A stretch of 64,000 nucleotides of DNA from Streptomyces sp. NRRL F-5122 (GTDB taxonomy: Bacteria; Actinomycetota; Actinomycetes; Streptomycetales; Streptomycetaceae): positions 124,001 through 188,000 of the forward strand of contig NZ_LMWH01000004.1 in NCBI RefSeq assembly GCF_001507435.1, written 5' to 3'. Each line of letters begins with the position of its first letter. The first letter of the stretch is position 1. The notes beneath the pieces are model-generated. The model worked only from the letters and a program-made list of their open reading frames with translations. It made no database searches and was not told the DNA's origin. The translations under genes were made by a program, and so were the position numbers. Below are positions 34,342 through 43,270 of the stretch, piece after piece.

Positions 34342-37341
34342 ATGACCGTGCCCCAAGGGCGCAGGAGCAGTACCTTCACGCGTCTGCTGCGGCACGGCTT
34401 CACCGACCCGTCGGCCGCCGAGCGGCTCCTGGAGAGCCCCGAGCTGGAGCCGATAAGGTCCGATCCGGTCCTGCTGGAGGCGCTCGGCGCGACCGCCGAC
34501 CCCGATCTGGCTCTGCAGGGCCTCGTCCGCCTCCTCGAGGCACAGCCGGTCCCCACCGCCCGTCGTGAACTGCTCGACACGCTGATCGCCGCCAAGCCGC
34601 TGCGGGACCGGCTGCTCGGTGTCCTCGGCGCCTCCGCCGCGCTCGCCGACCATCTCGCCCGCCATCCCGGTGACTGGCTGGCCCTGGTCAACTATGAGCC
34701 GCACGACCTCCACCCCGGTGTGGCGGAGTTCGAACGGCATCTCGTCGAGGCCACCGATCCCGTCTCCCTGCGTGTCGCCTACCGCCGCTGTCTGCTGTCG
34801 ATCGCCGCACGCGATGTGTGCGGCACCATCGACGTCGCCCAGACCGCCGCCGAGCTGGCCGACCTCGCCACCGCCACCCTGCGCGGCGCCCTCGCCATCG
34901 CCTGCGCCGCGGCCCCCGAGGACGCCGGGAGCTGCCGGCTCGCGGTGATCGCGATGGGCAAGTGCGGCGGCCACGAGCTGAACTACGTCTCGGACGTGGA
35001 CGTCATCTTCGTCGGCGAGGCCGCGTCCGGCGCCGACGAGGGCAAGGCGCTGCCGGCCGCGACCAGGCTCGCCTCGCACATGATGCGGATCTGCTCCGAG
35101 ACCACCGTCGAGGGCAGCATCTGGCCCGTCGACGCCAATCTGCGGCCCGAGGGCAGGAACGGCCCGCTGGTGCGCACGCTCAGCAGCCATCTCGCCTACT
35201 ACCAGCGCTGGGCGAAGACCTGGGAGTTCCAGGCACTGCTCAAGGCGCGGCCGGTGGCCGGCGACATGGAGCTGGGCGAGAGCTACGTCGCCACCATCGC
35301 GCCACTGGTCTGGCAGGCCGCCGAGCGCGAGAACTTCGTCGCCGACGTGCAGAAGATGCGCCGACGGGTCGTCGCCAACATCCCGGTCGGCGAGGTCGAG
35401 CGCGAACTCAAGCTCGGTCCCGGAGGACTCAGGGATGTCGAATTCGCCGTCCAGATGCTGCAGTTGGTGCACGGGCGGTCCGACACCTCGCTGCGCAGCG
35501 GTACCACGCTCGATGCGCTGAAGGCGCTCGCGGCGGGCGGCTACGTCGGCCGCATGGACGCCGTGCAGCTCGACGACGCCTATCGCTTCCTGCGCTCCAT
35601 GGAGCACCGCATCCAGCTCTACCAGCTGCGCCGCAGCCACCTCGTCCCCGAGGACGAGGCCGACCAGCGCCGTCTCGGTCGCTCCCTCGGCCTGCGCACG
35701 GACCCCGTCCGCGAGCTGAACCGGGAGTGGAAGCGGCACACCGGTGTCGTACGCCGGCTGCACGAGAAGCTCTTCTACCGGCCACTGCTGGACGCCGTCG
35801 CCCAACTCGGCCCGGGAGAAGCCCGGTTGAGCGCAGACGCGGCCCGGGAGAGGCTCGTCGCGCTCGGCTACGCCGACCCCGCCGCCGCGCTGCGCCATCT
35901 GGAGGCGCTGGCGTCCGGCGTCAGCCGCAAGGCCGCCATCCAGCGCACGCTGCTGCCCGTGCTGCTCGGCTGGTTCGCCGACTCCGCGGACCCGGACGCG
36001 GGCCTGCTGGGCTTCCGCAAGGTCTCGGACGCACTCGGCAAGACCCCGTGGTACCTGCGGCTGCTGCGGGACGAGGGCGCGGCCGCCGAGAACCTGGCCC
36101 GGGTCCTGTCCGCGGGCCGGCTCGCCCCCGACCTGCTGATGCGCGCTCCGGAAGCAGTGGCCCTCCTCGGCGACGGGGACGGCGGCGGACTCGAGCCCCG
36201 CTCCCGGGCCCACCTCGAACAGGAGATCCTCGCCGCGGTGGGCCGTGCCGAGAACGCCGAGCAGGGGGTCACGGCGGCGCGCGGGGTGCGGCGGCGCGAG
36301 CTGTTCCGCACGGCCGCCGCGGACATCGTCGGCTCCTACGGCCGGGAGGACACACCCACCCGGCCGGATCAGGGCGCCCTGATCGACATGGTCGGCGGGG
36401 CGGTCTCGGACCTGACGGCGGCGACGCTTGCGGGCACGCTCCGCGCTGTGGTGCGCGCCGGCTGGGGCGACACCCTGCCCACCCGGTTCGCGGTCATCGG
36501 CATGGGCCGCTTCGGCGGCCACGAACTGGGCTACGGCTCCGACGCGGACGTGCTGTTCGTGCACGAGCCGCGCGAGGGCGTGGACGAACGCGAGGCGGGC
36601 GAGGCGGCGAACCGGGTGGTCGCGGAGATGCGCCGGCTGCTCCAGCTGCCGAGCAGCGACCCCCCGCTGCTGATCGACGCCGATCTGCGTCCCGAGGGGA
36701 AGTCGGGACCCCTGGTGCGCACTCTCAAGTCGTACGAGGCGTACTACCGGCGCTGGTCGCTGGTCTGGGAGTCGCAGGCGCTGCTGCGGGCCGAGCGCGT
36801 CGCCGGTGACGAGGACCTGGGCCGGCGCTTCATCGAACTGATCGACCCGCTGCGCTATCCGCGGAACGGACTCGACGACGAGGCGGTGCGCGAGATCCGG
36901 CGCCTGAAGGCACGTATGGAGTCGGAGCGGCTGCCCAGGGGAGCCGACAAGACGCTCCACACCAAGCTGGGCCGCGGCGGTCTGTCGGACGTGGAGTGGA
37001 CGGTGCAGCTGCTCCAGATGCGGCACGGCCGTACCGAAGCGGGTCTGCGCACCACGCGCACCCGCGCCGCGCTCGCCGCCGCGCGCGAGGCCGGACTGCT
37101 GCCGGACGAGGAGGCGGAGATCCTCGACGAGGCCTGGGTGCTCGCCTCGCGCGTGCGCAACGCGGTGATGCTGGTCCGGGGGCGGGCGGGGGACACCTTC
37201 CCCTCCGAGAGCCGGGAACTGGCCGCGGTGGGTCGATACCTGGGCTACGGGCCGGGGCACGTGGGCGACATGCTGGACGACTACCGGCGCACGACCCGCA
37301 GGGCCAGGACCGTCATGGAGGAGCTGTTCTACGGAACGTAG
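34342..37341 (+). CDS. glnE: glutamine synthetase adenylyltransferase/adenylyl-removing enzyme
   Basis: A 999-aa bifunctional enzyme that adenylylates and deadenylylates glutamine synthetase. Two homologous nucleotidyltransferase domains are plain. The N-terminal (removase) one has GMGKCGGHELNYVSDVDVIF near residue 205, and the C-terminal (transferase) one has GMGRFGGHELGYGSDADVLF near 720, both with intact D-x-D. The linker domain and both GlnD_UR-like helical segments are present. It regulates GlnA, encoded elsewhere. The 3' end overlaps the convergent PAP2 gene by 13 nt. Confidence 0.95.
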   Translation: MTVPQGRRSSTFTRLLRHGFTDPSAAERLLESPELEPIRSDPVLLEALGATADPDLALQGLVRLLEAQPVPTARRELLDTLIAAKPLRDRLLGVLGASAALADHLARHPGDWLALVNYEPHDLHPGVAEFERHLVEATDPVSLRVAYRRCLLSIAARDVCGTIDVAQTAAELADLATATLRGALAIACAAAPEDAGSCRLAVIAMGKCGGHELNYVSDVDVIFVGEAASGADEGKALPAATRLASHMMRICSETTVEGSIWPVDANLRPEGRNGPLVRTLSSHLAYYQRWAKTWEFQALLKARPVAGDMELGESYVATIAPLVWQAAERENFVADVQKMRRRVVANIPVGEVERELKLGPGGLRDVEFAVQMLQLVHGRSDTSLRSGTTLDALKALAAGGYVGRMDAVQLDDAYRFLRSMEHRIQLYQLRRSHLVPEDEADQRRLGRSLGLRTDPVRELNREWKRHTGVVRRLHEKLFYRPLLDAVAQLGPGEARLSADAARERLVALGYADPAAALRHLEALASGVSRKAAIQRTLLPVLLGWFADSADPDAGLLGFRKVSDALGKTPWYLRLLRDEGAAAENLARVLSAGRLAPDLLMRAPEAVALLGDGDGGGLEPRSRAHLEQEILAAVGRAENAEQGVTAARGVRRRELFRTAAADIVGSYGREDTPTRPDQGALIDMVGGAVSDLTAATLAGTLRAVVRAGWGDTLPTRFAVIGMGRFGGHELGYGSDADVLFVHEPREGVDEREAGEAANRVVAEMRRLLQLPSSDPPLLIDADLRPEGKSGPLVRTLKSYEAYYRRWSLVWESQALLRAERVAGDEDLGRRFIELIDPLRYPRNGLDDEAVREIRRLKARMESERLPRGADKTLHTKLGRGGLSDVEWTVQLLQMRHGRTEAGLRTTRTRAALAAAREAGLLPDEEAEILDEAWVLASRVRNAVMLVRGRAGDTFPSESRELAAVGRYLGYGPGHVGDMLDDYRRTTRRARTVMEELFYGT

Positions 37342-38204
37342 GCGCTGCCGCCGACGCCGGCGGGAGCCAGGTTCCGGTGCCAGGTACGCGGTAGTGTGTA
37401 CGGCACGGCGCCGTACCACAGCGAGGCCACCGCGAAGCCGAAGGCCAGGCAGAGCGCCCCGCCGACGGCGTCCAGCCAGAAGTGGTTCGCCGTGGAGACG
37501 ATCACCACCAGGGTGGTCGTGGGATACAGCAGGCCGAGGACGCGCACCCACGGCACCGTCGCCAGCGCGAAGATCGTCAGCCCGCACCACAGCGACCAGC
37601 CGATGTGCATGGACGGCATCGCCGCGTACTGGTTCGACATGTGCTTCAGATCGCCCGACGCCATCGAGCCCCAGGTCTGGTGCACCACCACGGTGTCGAC
37701 GAAGTCCCCGCCGGTCATCAGCCGAGGCGGCGCGAGCGGGAAGAAGTAGTAACCGAGCAGCGCCACCGCCGTGGTGGCGAACAGGGCCAGCCGGGTCGCC
37801 GCGTACCGGCCCGGATGGCTGCGGTACAGCCACACGAGGACACTCAGAGTCACCACGAAGTGCAGTGTGGCGTAGTAGTAGTTCATGCCCACGATCAGCC
37901 ATGTCACCGAGTTCACGGCGTGGTTGACCGAGTCCTCGACGGCGATGTCCAGATGCTGCTCCAGGCGCCACAGCCAGTCGGCGTTGGTCAGCGCCTTGGC
38001 CTTCTGTTCGGGCACGGCGTTGCGGATCAGCGAGTACGTCCAGTAACTCACCGCGATGAGCAGGATTTCGAACCAGAAGCGGGGACGCCGGGGAGTACGG
38101 ATCCGTCGCAGCAGGCCCTGCCCCGCACGGTTCCCGCTCTCCTCCGCGACGGCGTCGGCGGCCTGCCTCCGGCCGTCCACCGCTGTCACGGTCTCGTCAC
38201 CCAT
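37329..38204 (-). CDS. PAP2/Aur1-like integral membrane phosphatase or phosphotransferase
   Basis: A 291-aa membrane protein with about six helices and the PAP2_3 (Aur1/Ipt1-like) signature: FFPLAPPRLM, AMPSMHIGWSLW and NHFWLDAVGG, giving the C2 and C3 motif His/Asp residues. In mycobacteria and Streptomyces, relatives are suggested to act in phosphoinositide or phosphoglycolipid metabolism. The ATG at 38204 is preferred over the GTG two codons upstream. It lies between glnE and malR and has no evident link to either. Confidence 0.82.
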   Translation of the reverse strand: MGDETVTAVDGRRQAADAVAEESGNRAGQGLLRRIRTPRRPRFWFEILLIAVSYWTYSLIRNAVPEQKAKALTNADWLWRLEQHLDIAVEDSVNHAVNSVTWLIVGMNYYYATLHFVVTLSVLVWLYRSHPGRYAATRLALFATTAVALLGYYFFPLAPPRLMTGGDFVDTVVVHQTWGSMASGDLKHMSNQYAAMPSMHIGWSLWCGLTIFALATVPWVRVLGLLYPTTTLVVIVSTANHFWLDAVGGALCLAFGFAVASLWYGAVPYTLPRTWHRNLAPAGVGGSAYVP

Positions 38205-38312
38205 AGGCACAGAGTCTGCCAGAAGTGCGGCCGCCCACCGATCATCCCCTGGAAGGGTTCTGGCCCCGATTTCTCCATCCGGTGGACCCCTGGGGGGCCG
38301 GACGACTACTGC

Positions 38313-39440
38313 CTAGGTACGACTCCGGTCCCCAGGTGCCGAAGCGGTCGACCCCCGCACCACCAGCTCCGGCATGAACACGAATTCACTGTGGGGCGCG
38401 GGCGTCCCGCCGACCTCCTCCAGCAACGTGCGCACGGCCGCCTGCCCCATCGCCGGGACCGGCTTGCGGACCGTCGTCAGCGGCGGGTCCGTGAAGGCGA
38501 TGAGCGGTGAGTCGTCGAAGCCCACGACCGAGACGTCCGTGGGGACTTCCAGTCCGTGCTGCCGGGCCGCGCGTATCGCCCCGAGCGCCATCATGTCGCT
38601 CGCGCACACCACCGCGGTGCACTCCCGGTCGATCAGCGCGGACGCCGCGGCCTGGCCGCCTTCCAGCGTGTACAGAGAGTGCTGGACCAGCCGCGACTCG
38701 ATCTCGTCGGCGGACAGCCCGAGCTGCTCCTGCACCGTGCGCACGAACCCCTCGATCTTCCGCTGCACCGGGACGAAACGTTTGGGCCCGAGGGCCAGAC
38801 CGATCCGGGTGTGTCCCAGCGACACCAGGTGGGTGACCGCCAGGGACATCGCGGCGCGGTCGTCGGGGGAGATGAACGGGGCCTCCACCTTGGGCGAGAA
38901 GCCGTCCACCAGCACGAACGGCACACCCTGGGCACGCAGCCGCTCGTAGCGCTGCATATCGGCGGTGGTGTCGGCGTGCAGCCCGGAGACGTAGATGATG
39001 CCGGCGACCCCGCGGTCCACGAGCATCTCGGTCAGCTCGTCCTCGGTCGAGCCGCCCGGTGTCTGGGTCGCGAGCACGGGGGTGTAGCCCTGCCGGGTCA
39101 GCGCCTGCCCGATGACCTGGGCCAGGGCCGGGAATATCGGGTTCTCCAGCTCCGGGGTGATCAGGCCCACCAGGCCCTCGCTGCGCTGGCGCAGCCGGAC
39201 CGGGCGCTCGTAGCCGAGCACGTCGAGCGCGGCGAGGACGGACTGGCGCGTGGTCGCCGCGACGCCCGGCTTCCCGTTCAGGACGCGGCTCACAGTCGCC
39301 TCGCTGACCCCCGCCTGGGCTGCGATGTCTGCAAGCCGTGTGGTCACGGGATGGGACTGTACCGGCCGTATGTCCGCTTGCCCACCAATGGGACGCCGGG
39401 CCCGGGCGGTTGAACGGCCCGCTGCGGGTTGCTGCGTCAT
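38313..39440 (-). CDS. malR: MalR, LacI-family repressor of the maltose regulon
   Basis: A 375-aa LacI/GalR repressor: helix-turn-helix RLADIAAQAGVSEATVSRV with hinge helix (VLNGKPGV), then a periplasmic-binding-like effector domain with FVLVDGF and TAVVCASDMMALG segments. The ATG at 39440 has GGGAG upstream; a GTG at 39347 would remove a 31-residue basic leader. It is divergent from malE. The S. coelicolor orthologue (Reg1 in S. lividans) represses maltose uptake and alpha-amylase genes, and CTTGCA repeats in this window are the likely sites. Confidence 0.93.
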   Translation of the reverse strand: MTQQPAAGRSTARARRPIGGQADIRPVQSHPVTTRLADIAAQAGVSEATVSRVLNGKPGVAATTRQSVLAALDVLGYERPVRLRQRSEGLVGLITPELENPIFPALAQVIGQALTRQGYTPVLATQTPGGSTEDELTEMLVDRGVAGIIYVSGLHADTTADMQRYERLRAQGVPFVLVDGFSPKVEAPFISPDDRAAMSLAVTHLVSLGHTRIGLALGPKRFVPVQRKIEGFVRTVQEQLGLSADEIESRLVQHSLYTLEGGQAAASALIDRECTAVVCASDMMALGAIRAARQHGLEVPTDVSVVGFDDSPLIAFTDPPLTTVRKPVPAMGQAAVRTLLEEVGGTPAPHSEFVFMPELVVRGSTASAPGDRSRT

Positions 39441-39770
39441 CGCGCTCCCTCATCTTCTGATCGGCGTCCGGTCCGCAACGGGATGATCCCCGCGTCGGCA
39501 ATGTGTGGCAAGAGCTTGCAGAGTCTTGCACAAGTGTCCGTGATCCCGCCGATCAGGCGTGAACACAAGACATCAGGGCCTCACGAGGAGGTCACGGCCG
39601 GGTAACCATTGTCGGGTCTTTCATTTTTTTGCTGCAAGACCTTTCGCCGGGCTTTCATCGCTGTTACGTTCACGTCGCCCGGCGGCGGCAATGGCGCAGT
39701 CGGCAGTCGGCAGGGGCGGCGGACGGGACCGCCACCTGCAGCAACGGGCTTTCACCCTCAAGGAGAACTC
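39441..39770. other. bidirectional malR-malE control region
   Basis: About 330 nt with both promoters. It contains CTTGCA direct repeats near malR, a TGCAAG copy in the middle, an unusual seven-T run (about 39623-39630) and three copies of a GGGCTTTCA-like sequence (about 39614, 39649 and 39746). The last AAGGAG is the malE ribosome site. Confidence 0.55.
39515..39530. promoter_or_regulatory. CTTGCA direct repeats, probable MalR operator (malR side)
   Basis: CTTGCA occurs at 39515 and 39525, exactly 10 bp (one helical turn) apart, with a reversed copy TGCAAG at about 39633 closer to malE. CTTGCAG direct repeats are known from Streptomyces alpha-amylase promoters as the repressor target; assignment here is by that similarity. 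Confidence 0.6.
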
Positions 39771-41045
39771 ATGCGGCGTGGCATAGCGGCCACCGCGCTG
39801 GTGGCGTCCGTCGCCCTCGCGGCGACGGCCTGCGGCGGAAGCGACGACGGCAGCGGCAAGTCCGACGGCCCGGTCACCATCACCTGGTGGGACACCTCCA
39901 ACGCCACCAATGAGGCGCCGACGTACAAATCCCTGGTCGCGGACTTCGAGAAGGCCAACCCGAAGATCAAGGTCAAGTACGTCAACGTCCCCTTCGACCA
40001 GGCGCAGAACAAGTTCGACACGGCGGCGGGCTCCAAGGGTGCCCCCGACGTGCTGCGCTCCGAGGTCGGCTGGACCCCCGCCTTCGCGAAGAAGGGCTAC
40101 TTCCTGCCGCTGGACGGCACCCAGGCCCTCGCCGACAAGGACAAGTTCCAGTCCAGCCTGATCCAGCAGGCCCAGTTCGAGGGCAAGACGTACGGTGTGC
40201 CGATCGTCACCGACACGCTGGCGCTGGTCTACAACAAGGCCCTCTTCGAGAAGGCCGGCATCACCGAGGCGCCCAAGACCTGGGACGAGCTGAAGGCCGA
40301 CGCCGCCAAGATCAAGGACAAGGCCAACGTCGACGGCTACTGGGGCTCCACCCAGGCCTACTACGCCCAGACGTTCCTCTACGGCGAGGGCACCGACACC
40401 GTCGACGCCTCCGCCAAGAAGATCACCGTCACCTCGGACGCCGCGAAGAAGGCCTACGGCACCTGGCTGAGCCTGTTCTCCGGCAAGGGACTGCACAAGG
40501 CCGACACGACCGCCGACGCCTACGCCCACATCCAGGACGCGTTCGTCAACGGCAAGGTCGCCGCGATCATCCAGGGCCCCTGGGAGATCACGAACTTCTA
40601 CAAGGGCTCGGCCTTCACGGACAAGTCCAACCTCGGCATCGCCACCGTCCCGGCCGGCTCGGCCGGCAAGTCGGGCGCCCCGACCGGCGGGCACAACCTG
40701 TCCGTCTACGCCGGTTCGGACAAGGCCCACCAGGAGGCGGCGCTGAAGTTCGTCAACTACATGACCTCGGCGAAGTCGCAGGAGACCATCGCCCTGAAGA
40801 ACTCCACGCTGCCGACGCGCGACGACGCCTTCAGCACTCAGGTCAAGGCCGACCCCGGCATCGCCGGCTACCAGGGCGTGCTCGCCGCCGCCCAGCCGCG
40901 CCCGGCGCTGCCCGAGTACAGCTCGCTGTGGGGCCCGCTCGACACCGAACTGCCCAAGATCGCGGGCGGCAAGGAGCCCCTGGACAAGGGCCTGAGCAAC
41001 GCGGAACTCGCCATCGCCAAGCTGGTTCCGGACTTCAGCAAGTAA
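39771..41045 (+). CDS. malE: maltose/maltodextrin-binding lipoprotein MalE
   Basis: Extracellular solute-binding protein (424 aa) delivering maltodextrins to the permease. The signal peptide ends in the lipobox LAATAC (lipid on the Cys of ACGGSDDG). The body is a type-1 sugar-binding fold: PVTITWWDTSNATNEAPTYK, FEGKTYGVPIVTDTLALVYN and GPWEITNFYKGS. AAGGAG precedes the ATG at 39771 with 7-nt spacing. It is first in malEFG-aglA, opposite malR. Confidence 0.93.
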   Translation: MRRGIAATALVASVALAATACGGSDDGSGKSDGPVTITWWDTSNATNEAPTYKSLVADFEKANPKIKVKYVNVPFDQAQNKFDTAAGSKGAPDVLRSEVGWTPAFAKKGYFLPLDGTQALADKDKFQSSLIQQAQFEGKTYGVPIVTDTLALVYNKALFEKAGITEAPKTWDELKADAAKIKDKANVDGYWGSTQAYYAQTFLYGEGTDTVDASAKKITVTSDAAKKAYGTWLSLFSGKGLHKADTTADAYAHIQDAFVNGKVAAIIQGPWEITNFYKGSAFTDKSNLGIATVPAGSAGKSGAPTGGHNLSVYAGSDKAHQEAALKFVNYMTSAKSQETIALKNSTLPTRDDAFSTQVKADPGIAGYQGVLAAAQPRPALPEYSSLWGPLDTELPKIAGGKEPLDKGLSNAELAIAKLVPDFSK

Positions 41046-41163
41046 GAGCGTGTGGCCCTGGCCGCCGGATCCTCCTGAGGGAAGGGGGGAAGGATCCGGC
41101 GGCCATCGGCCCGTGCCCAGGCCCACCCCTTGATCTGCAGACCGTTGAGAAGGTTGTCGAACC

Positions 41164-42168
41164 ATGACAGTCGCCATCGACCGCGCCACCGGCAAGCGCC
41201 GCGGTGACCGCGCGCCCCGGCCCGGCCTGGGCCGGCGCCTGAGGAGCGGATACCAGAAGCACTGGTACGCGTACGCGATGATCGCGCCCGTGGCCGTCGT
41301 CCTCGGCGTCCTCGTGCTCTATCCGCTGGTGTACGGCTTGTACCTCACGCTCACCGATGCCAACAGCCTGAACACCGCCCGCACGATCGGCGTCAACCAC
41401 ATCGATGCCACGTACAAGTTCATCGGCCTCGACAACTACAAGGACATCCTGTTCGGGCCGACCGCGTACGACCGTTTCTGGTCGCACTTCATCTGGACGA
41501 TCGTGTGGACCGCGCTGTGTGTGGCGCTGCACTACACCATCGGGCTGGGCCTGGCACTGCTGCTCAACCAGAAGCTCCGGGGACGGACCTTCTACCGACT
41601 CGTCCTGATCCTGCCCTGGGCCGTGCCCACCTTCGTCACCGTGTTCGGCTGGCGCTTCATGCTCGCCGACGGCGGCATCATCAACTCGGCACTGCACGCC
41701 CTGCACCTGCCGGCGCCGTCGTGGCTGGAGGACACCTTCTGGCAGCGCTTCGCCGCGATCATGGTGAACACGTGGTGCGGTGTGCCGTTCATGATGGTCT
41801 CGCTGCTGGGCGGCCTGCAGTCCATCGACACCTCCTTGTACGAGGCCGCCGAGATGGACGGGGCGAGCCCCTGGCAGCGCTTCCGGTACGTCACTCTTCC
41901 GGGTCTGAGGTCCGTCAGCTCGACCGTCGTCCTCCTCGGCATCATCTGGACCTTCAACCAGTTCGCCGTCATCTTCCTGCTGTTCGGCAACACCGCGCCG
42001 GACGCCCAGATCCTTGTCACCTGGGCGTACTACCTGGGCTTCGGACAGCAGCCGCGCGACTTCGCGCAGTCCGCCGCCTACGGCATCCTGCTGCTGGCCA
42101 TCCTGATCGTCTTCACCTCGTTCTACCGACGCTGGCTGAACCGCAACGAGCAGCAGCTCGCGATCTGA
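41164..42168 (+). CDS. malF: maltose ABC transporter permease MalF
   Basis: A 334-aa permease with about six helices and the EAA loop YEAAEMDGASPWQRFRYVTL that contacts the ATPase. It begins 118 nt after malE, a gap with no evident hairpin. No ATPase gene occurs in the operon; in Streptomyces the shared ATPase MsiK energises this and other sugar importers, so it is presumably encoded elsewhere. Confidence 0.92.
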   Translation: MTVAIDRATGKRRGDRAPRPGLGRRLRSGYQKHWYAYAMIAPVAVVLGVLVLYPLVYGLYLTLTDANSLNTARTIGVNHIDATYKFIGLDNYKDILFGPTAYDRFWSHFIWTIVWTALCVALHYTIGLGLALLLNQKLRGRTFYRLVLILPWAVPTFVTVFGWRFMLADGGIINSALHALHLPAPSWLEDTFWQRFAAIMVNTWCGVPFMMVSLLGGLQSIDTSLYEAAEMDGASPWQRFRYVTLPGLRSVSSTVVLLGIIWTFNQFAVIFLLFGNTAPDAQILVTWAYYLGFGQQPRDFAQSAAYGILLLAILIVFTSFYRRWLNRNEQQLAI

Positions 42169-42181
42169 GGAAGGAGTTCCC

Positions 42182-43093
42182 ATGAGTACGACCACCGTCG
42201 AGACCTCCGCCGAGGTGACCGGGCCCGGCGCGGCTCAGGCCCGCCCGCCCAAGGTGCGCAGGCGCGGCGAGCAGGGCCCCGTCGCGTCACTGGCCTCCCA
42301 CGGCGTACTGATCGTCGCGAGCCTTGTCGCCCTCTTCCCGATCGCCTGGCTGATCTTCCTGTCCCTCGGCCCGGACAAGGACGACTACCTCCACCCCGGG
42401 CGCATCTGGCACACGATGACGTTCGACAACTACTCGTTCGTGCTGCAGCACACGAACTTCTTCGACTGGCTGAAGAGTTCGCTGATCGTCTCGCTCGGCA
42501 CCACGGTCATCGGCGTCCTCGTGGCCGCCACCACCGGCTACGCGGTCTCCCGGATGCGGTTCCCGGGCTACCGCAAGCTGATGTGGGTGCTCCTGGTCAC
42601 CCAGATGTTCCCGATCGCGGTGCTCATCGTGCCGATGTACCAGATCCTGTCGGACCTGGGGCTCATCGACAGCTACCTCGGTCTGATCCTCGTCTACTGC
42701 TCGACCGCGGTGCCCTACAGCGCCTGGCTGCTCAAGGGCTACTTCGACACCATCCCGTTCGAGATCGACGAGGCCGGGCGGGTCGACGGGCTGAGCCCCT
42801 TCGGCACGTTCGCACGTCTGATCCTGCCGCTGGCCAGGCCCGGTCTGGCGGTCGCCGCGTTCTACAACTTCATCACCGCCTTCGGCGAGGTGGCCTTCGC
42901 CTCGACGTTCATGCTGGACGACTCCAAGTACACCTTCGCCGTCGGTCTGCAGAGCTTCGTCAGCGAGCACGACGCACAGCGGAACCTGATGGCCGCCACC
43001 GCGGTGCTGGTGGCGATACCCGTCTCCGCGTTCTTCTATCTGGTGCAGAAGAACCTGGTGACCGGCCTCACCGCGGGCGGCACCAAGGGCTGA
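42182..43093 (+). CDS. malG: maltose ABC transporter permease MalG
   Basis: A 303-aa permease, second membrane subunit of the maltodextrin importer. About six helices are visible and the EAA-like loop reads EIDEAGRVDGLSPFGTFARL. GGAAGGAG lies just before the ATG at 42182, 13 nt after malF, so the two are tightly coupled. A small hairpin follows before aglA. Confidence 0.93.
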   Translation: MSTTTVETSAEVTGPGAAQARPPKVRRRGEQGPVASLASHGVLIVASLVALFPIAWLIFLSLGPDKDDYLHPGRIWHTMTFDNYSFVLQHTNFFDWLKSSLIVSLGTTVIGVLVAATTGYAVSRMRFPGYRKLMWVLLVTQMFPIAVLIVPMYQILSDLGLIDSYLGLILVYCSTAVPYSAWLLKGYFDTIPFEIDEAGRVDGLSPFGTFARLILPLARPGLAVAAFYNFITAFGEVAFASTFMLDDSKYTFAVGLQSFVSEHDAQRNLMAATAVLVAIPVSAFFYLVQKNLVTGLTAGGTKG

Positions 43094-43109
43094 GCGCCCT
43101 CACCGGGTT

Positions 43110-43132
43110 CCCGCGCGCCTGACCCGCGCGGG
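43110..43132. terminator. hairpin between malG and aglA
   Basis: CCCGCGCG and CGCGCGGG pair around a 7-nt loop 17 nt after the malG stop. It could attenuate read-through and set a lower level of aglA mRNA than of the transporter. Confidence 0.45.
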
Positions 43133-43270
43133 TGGCGGCCGCGGTACCCATCCGACCCCGCGGTCACCGCGGCCGCCTCGTCACCCTCCACCCGACCCGC
43201 CTCGACGACCCCCACTCCCTCCCCGCCATAGGCCCGCCCGGGCGGGGACCCGCATCGCATCAAGGACGCC

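Noticed and set aside
34279..37971. A 1230-codon minus-strand frame antisense to glnE
   Set aside because: Composition-driven antisense frame without any family motif; glnE on the other strand is unambiguous.
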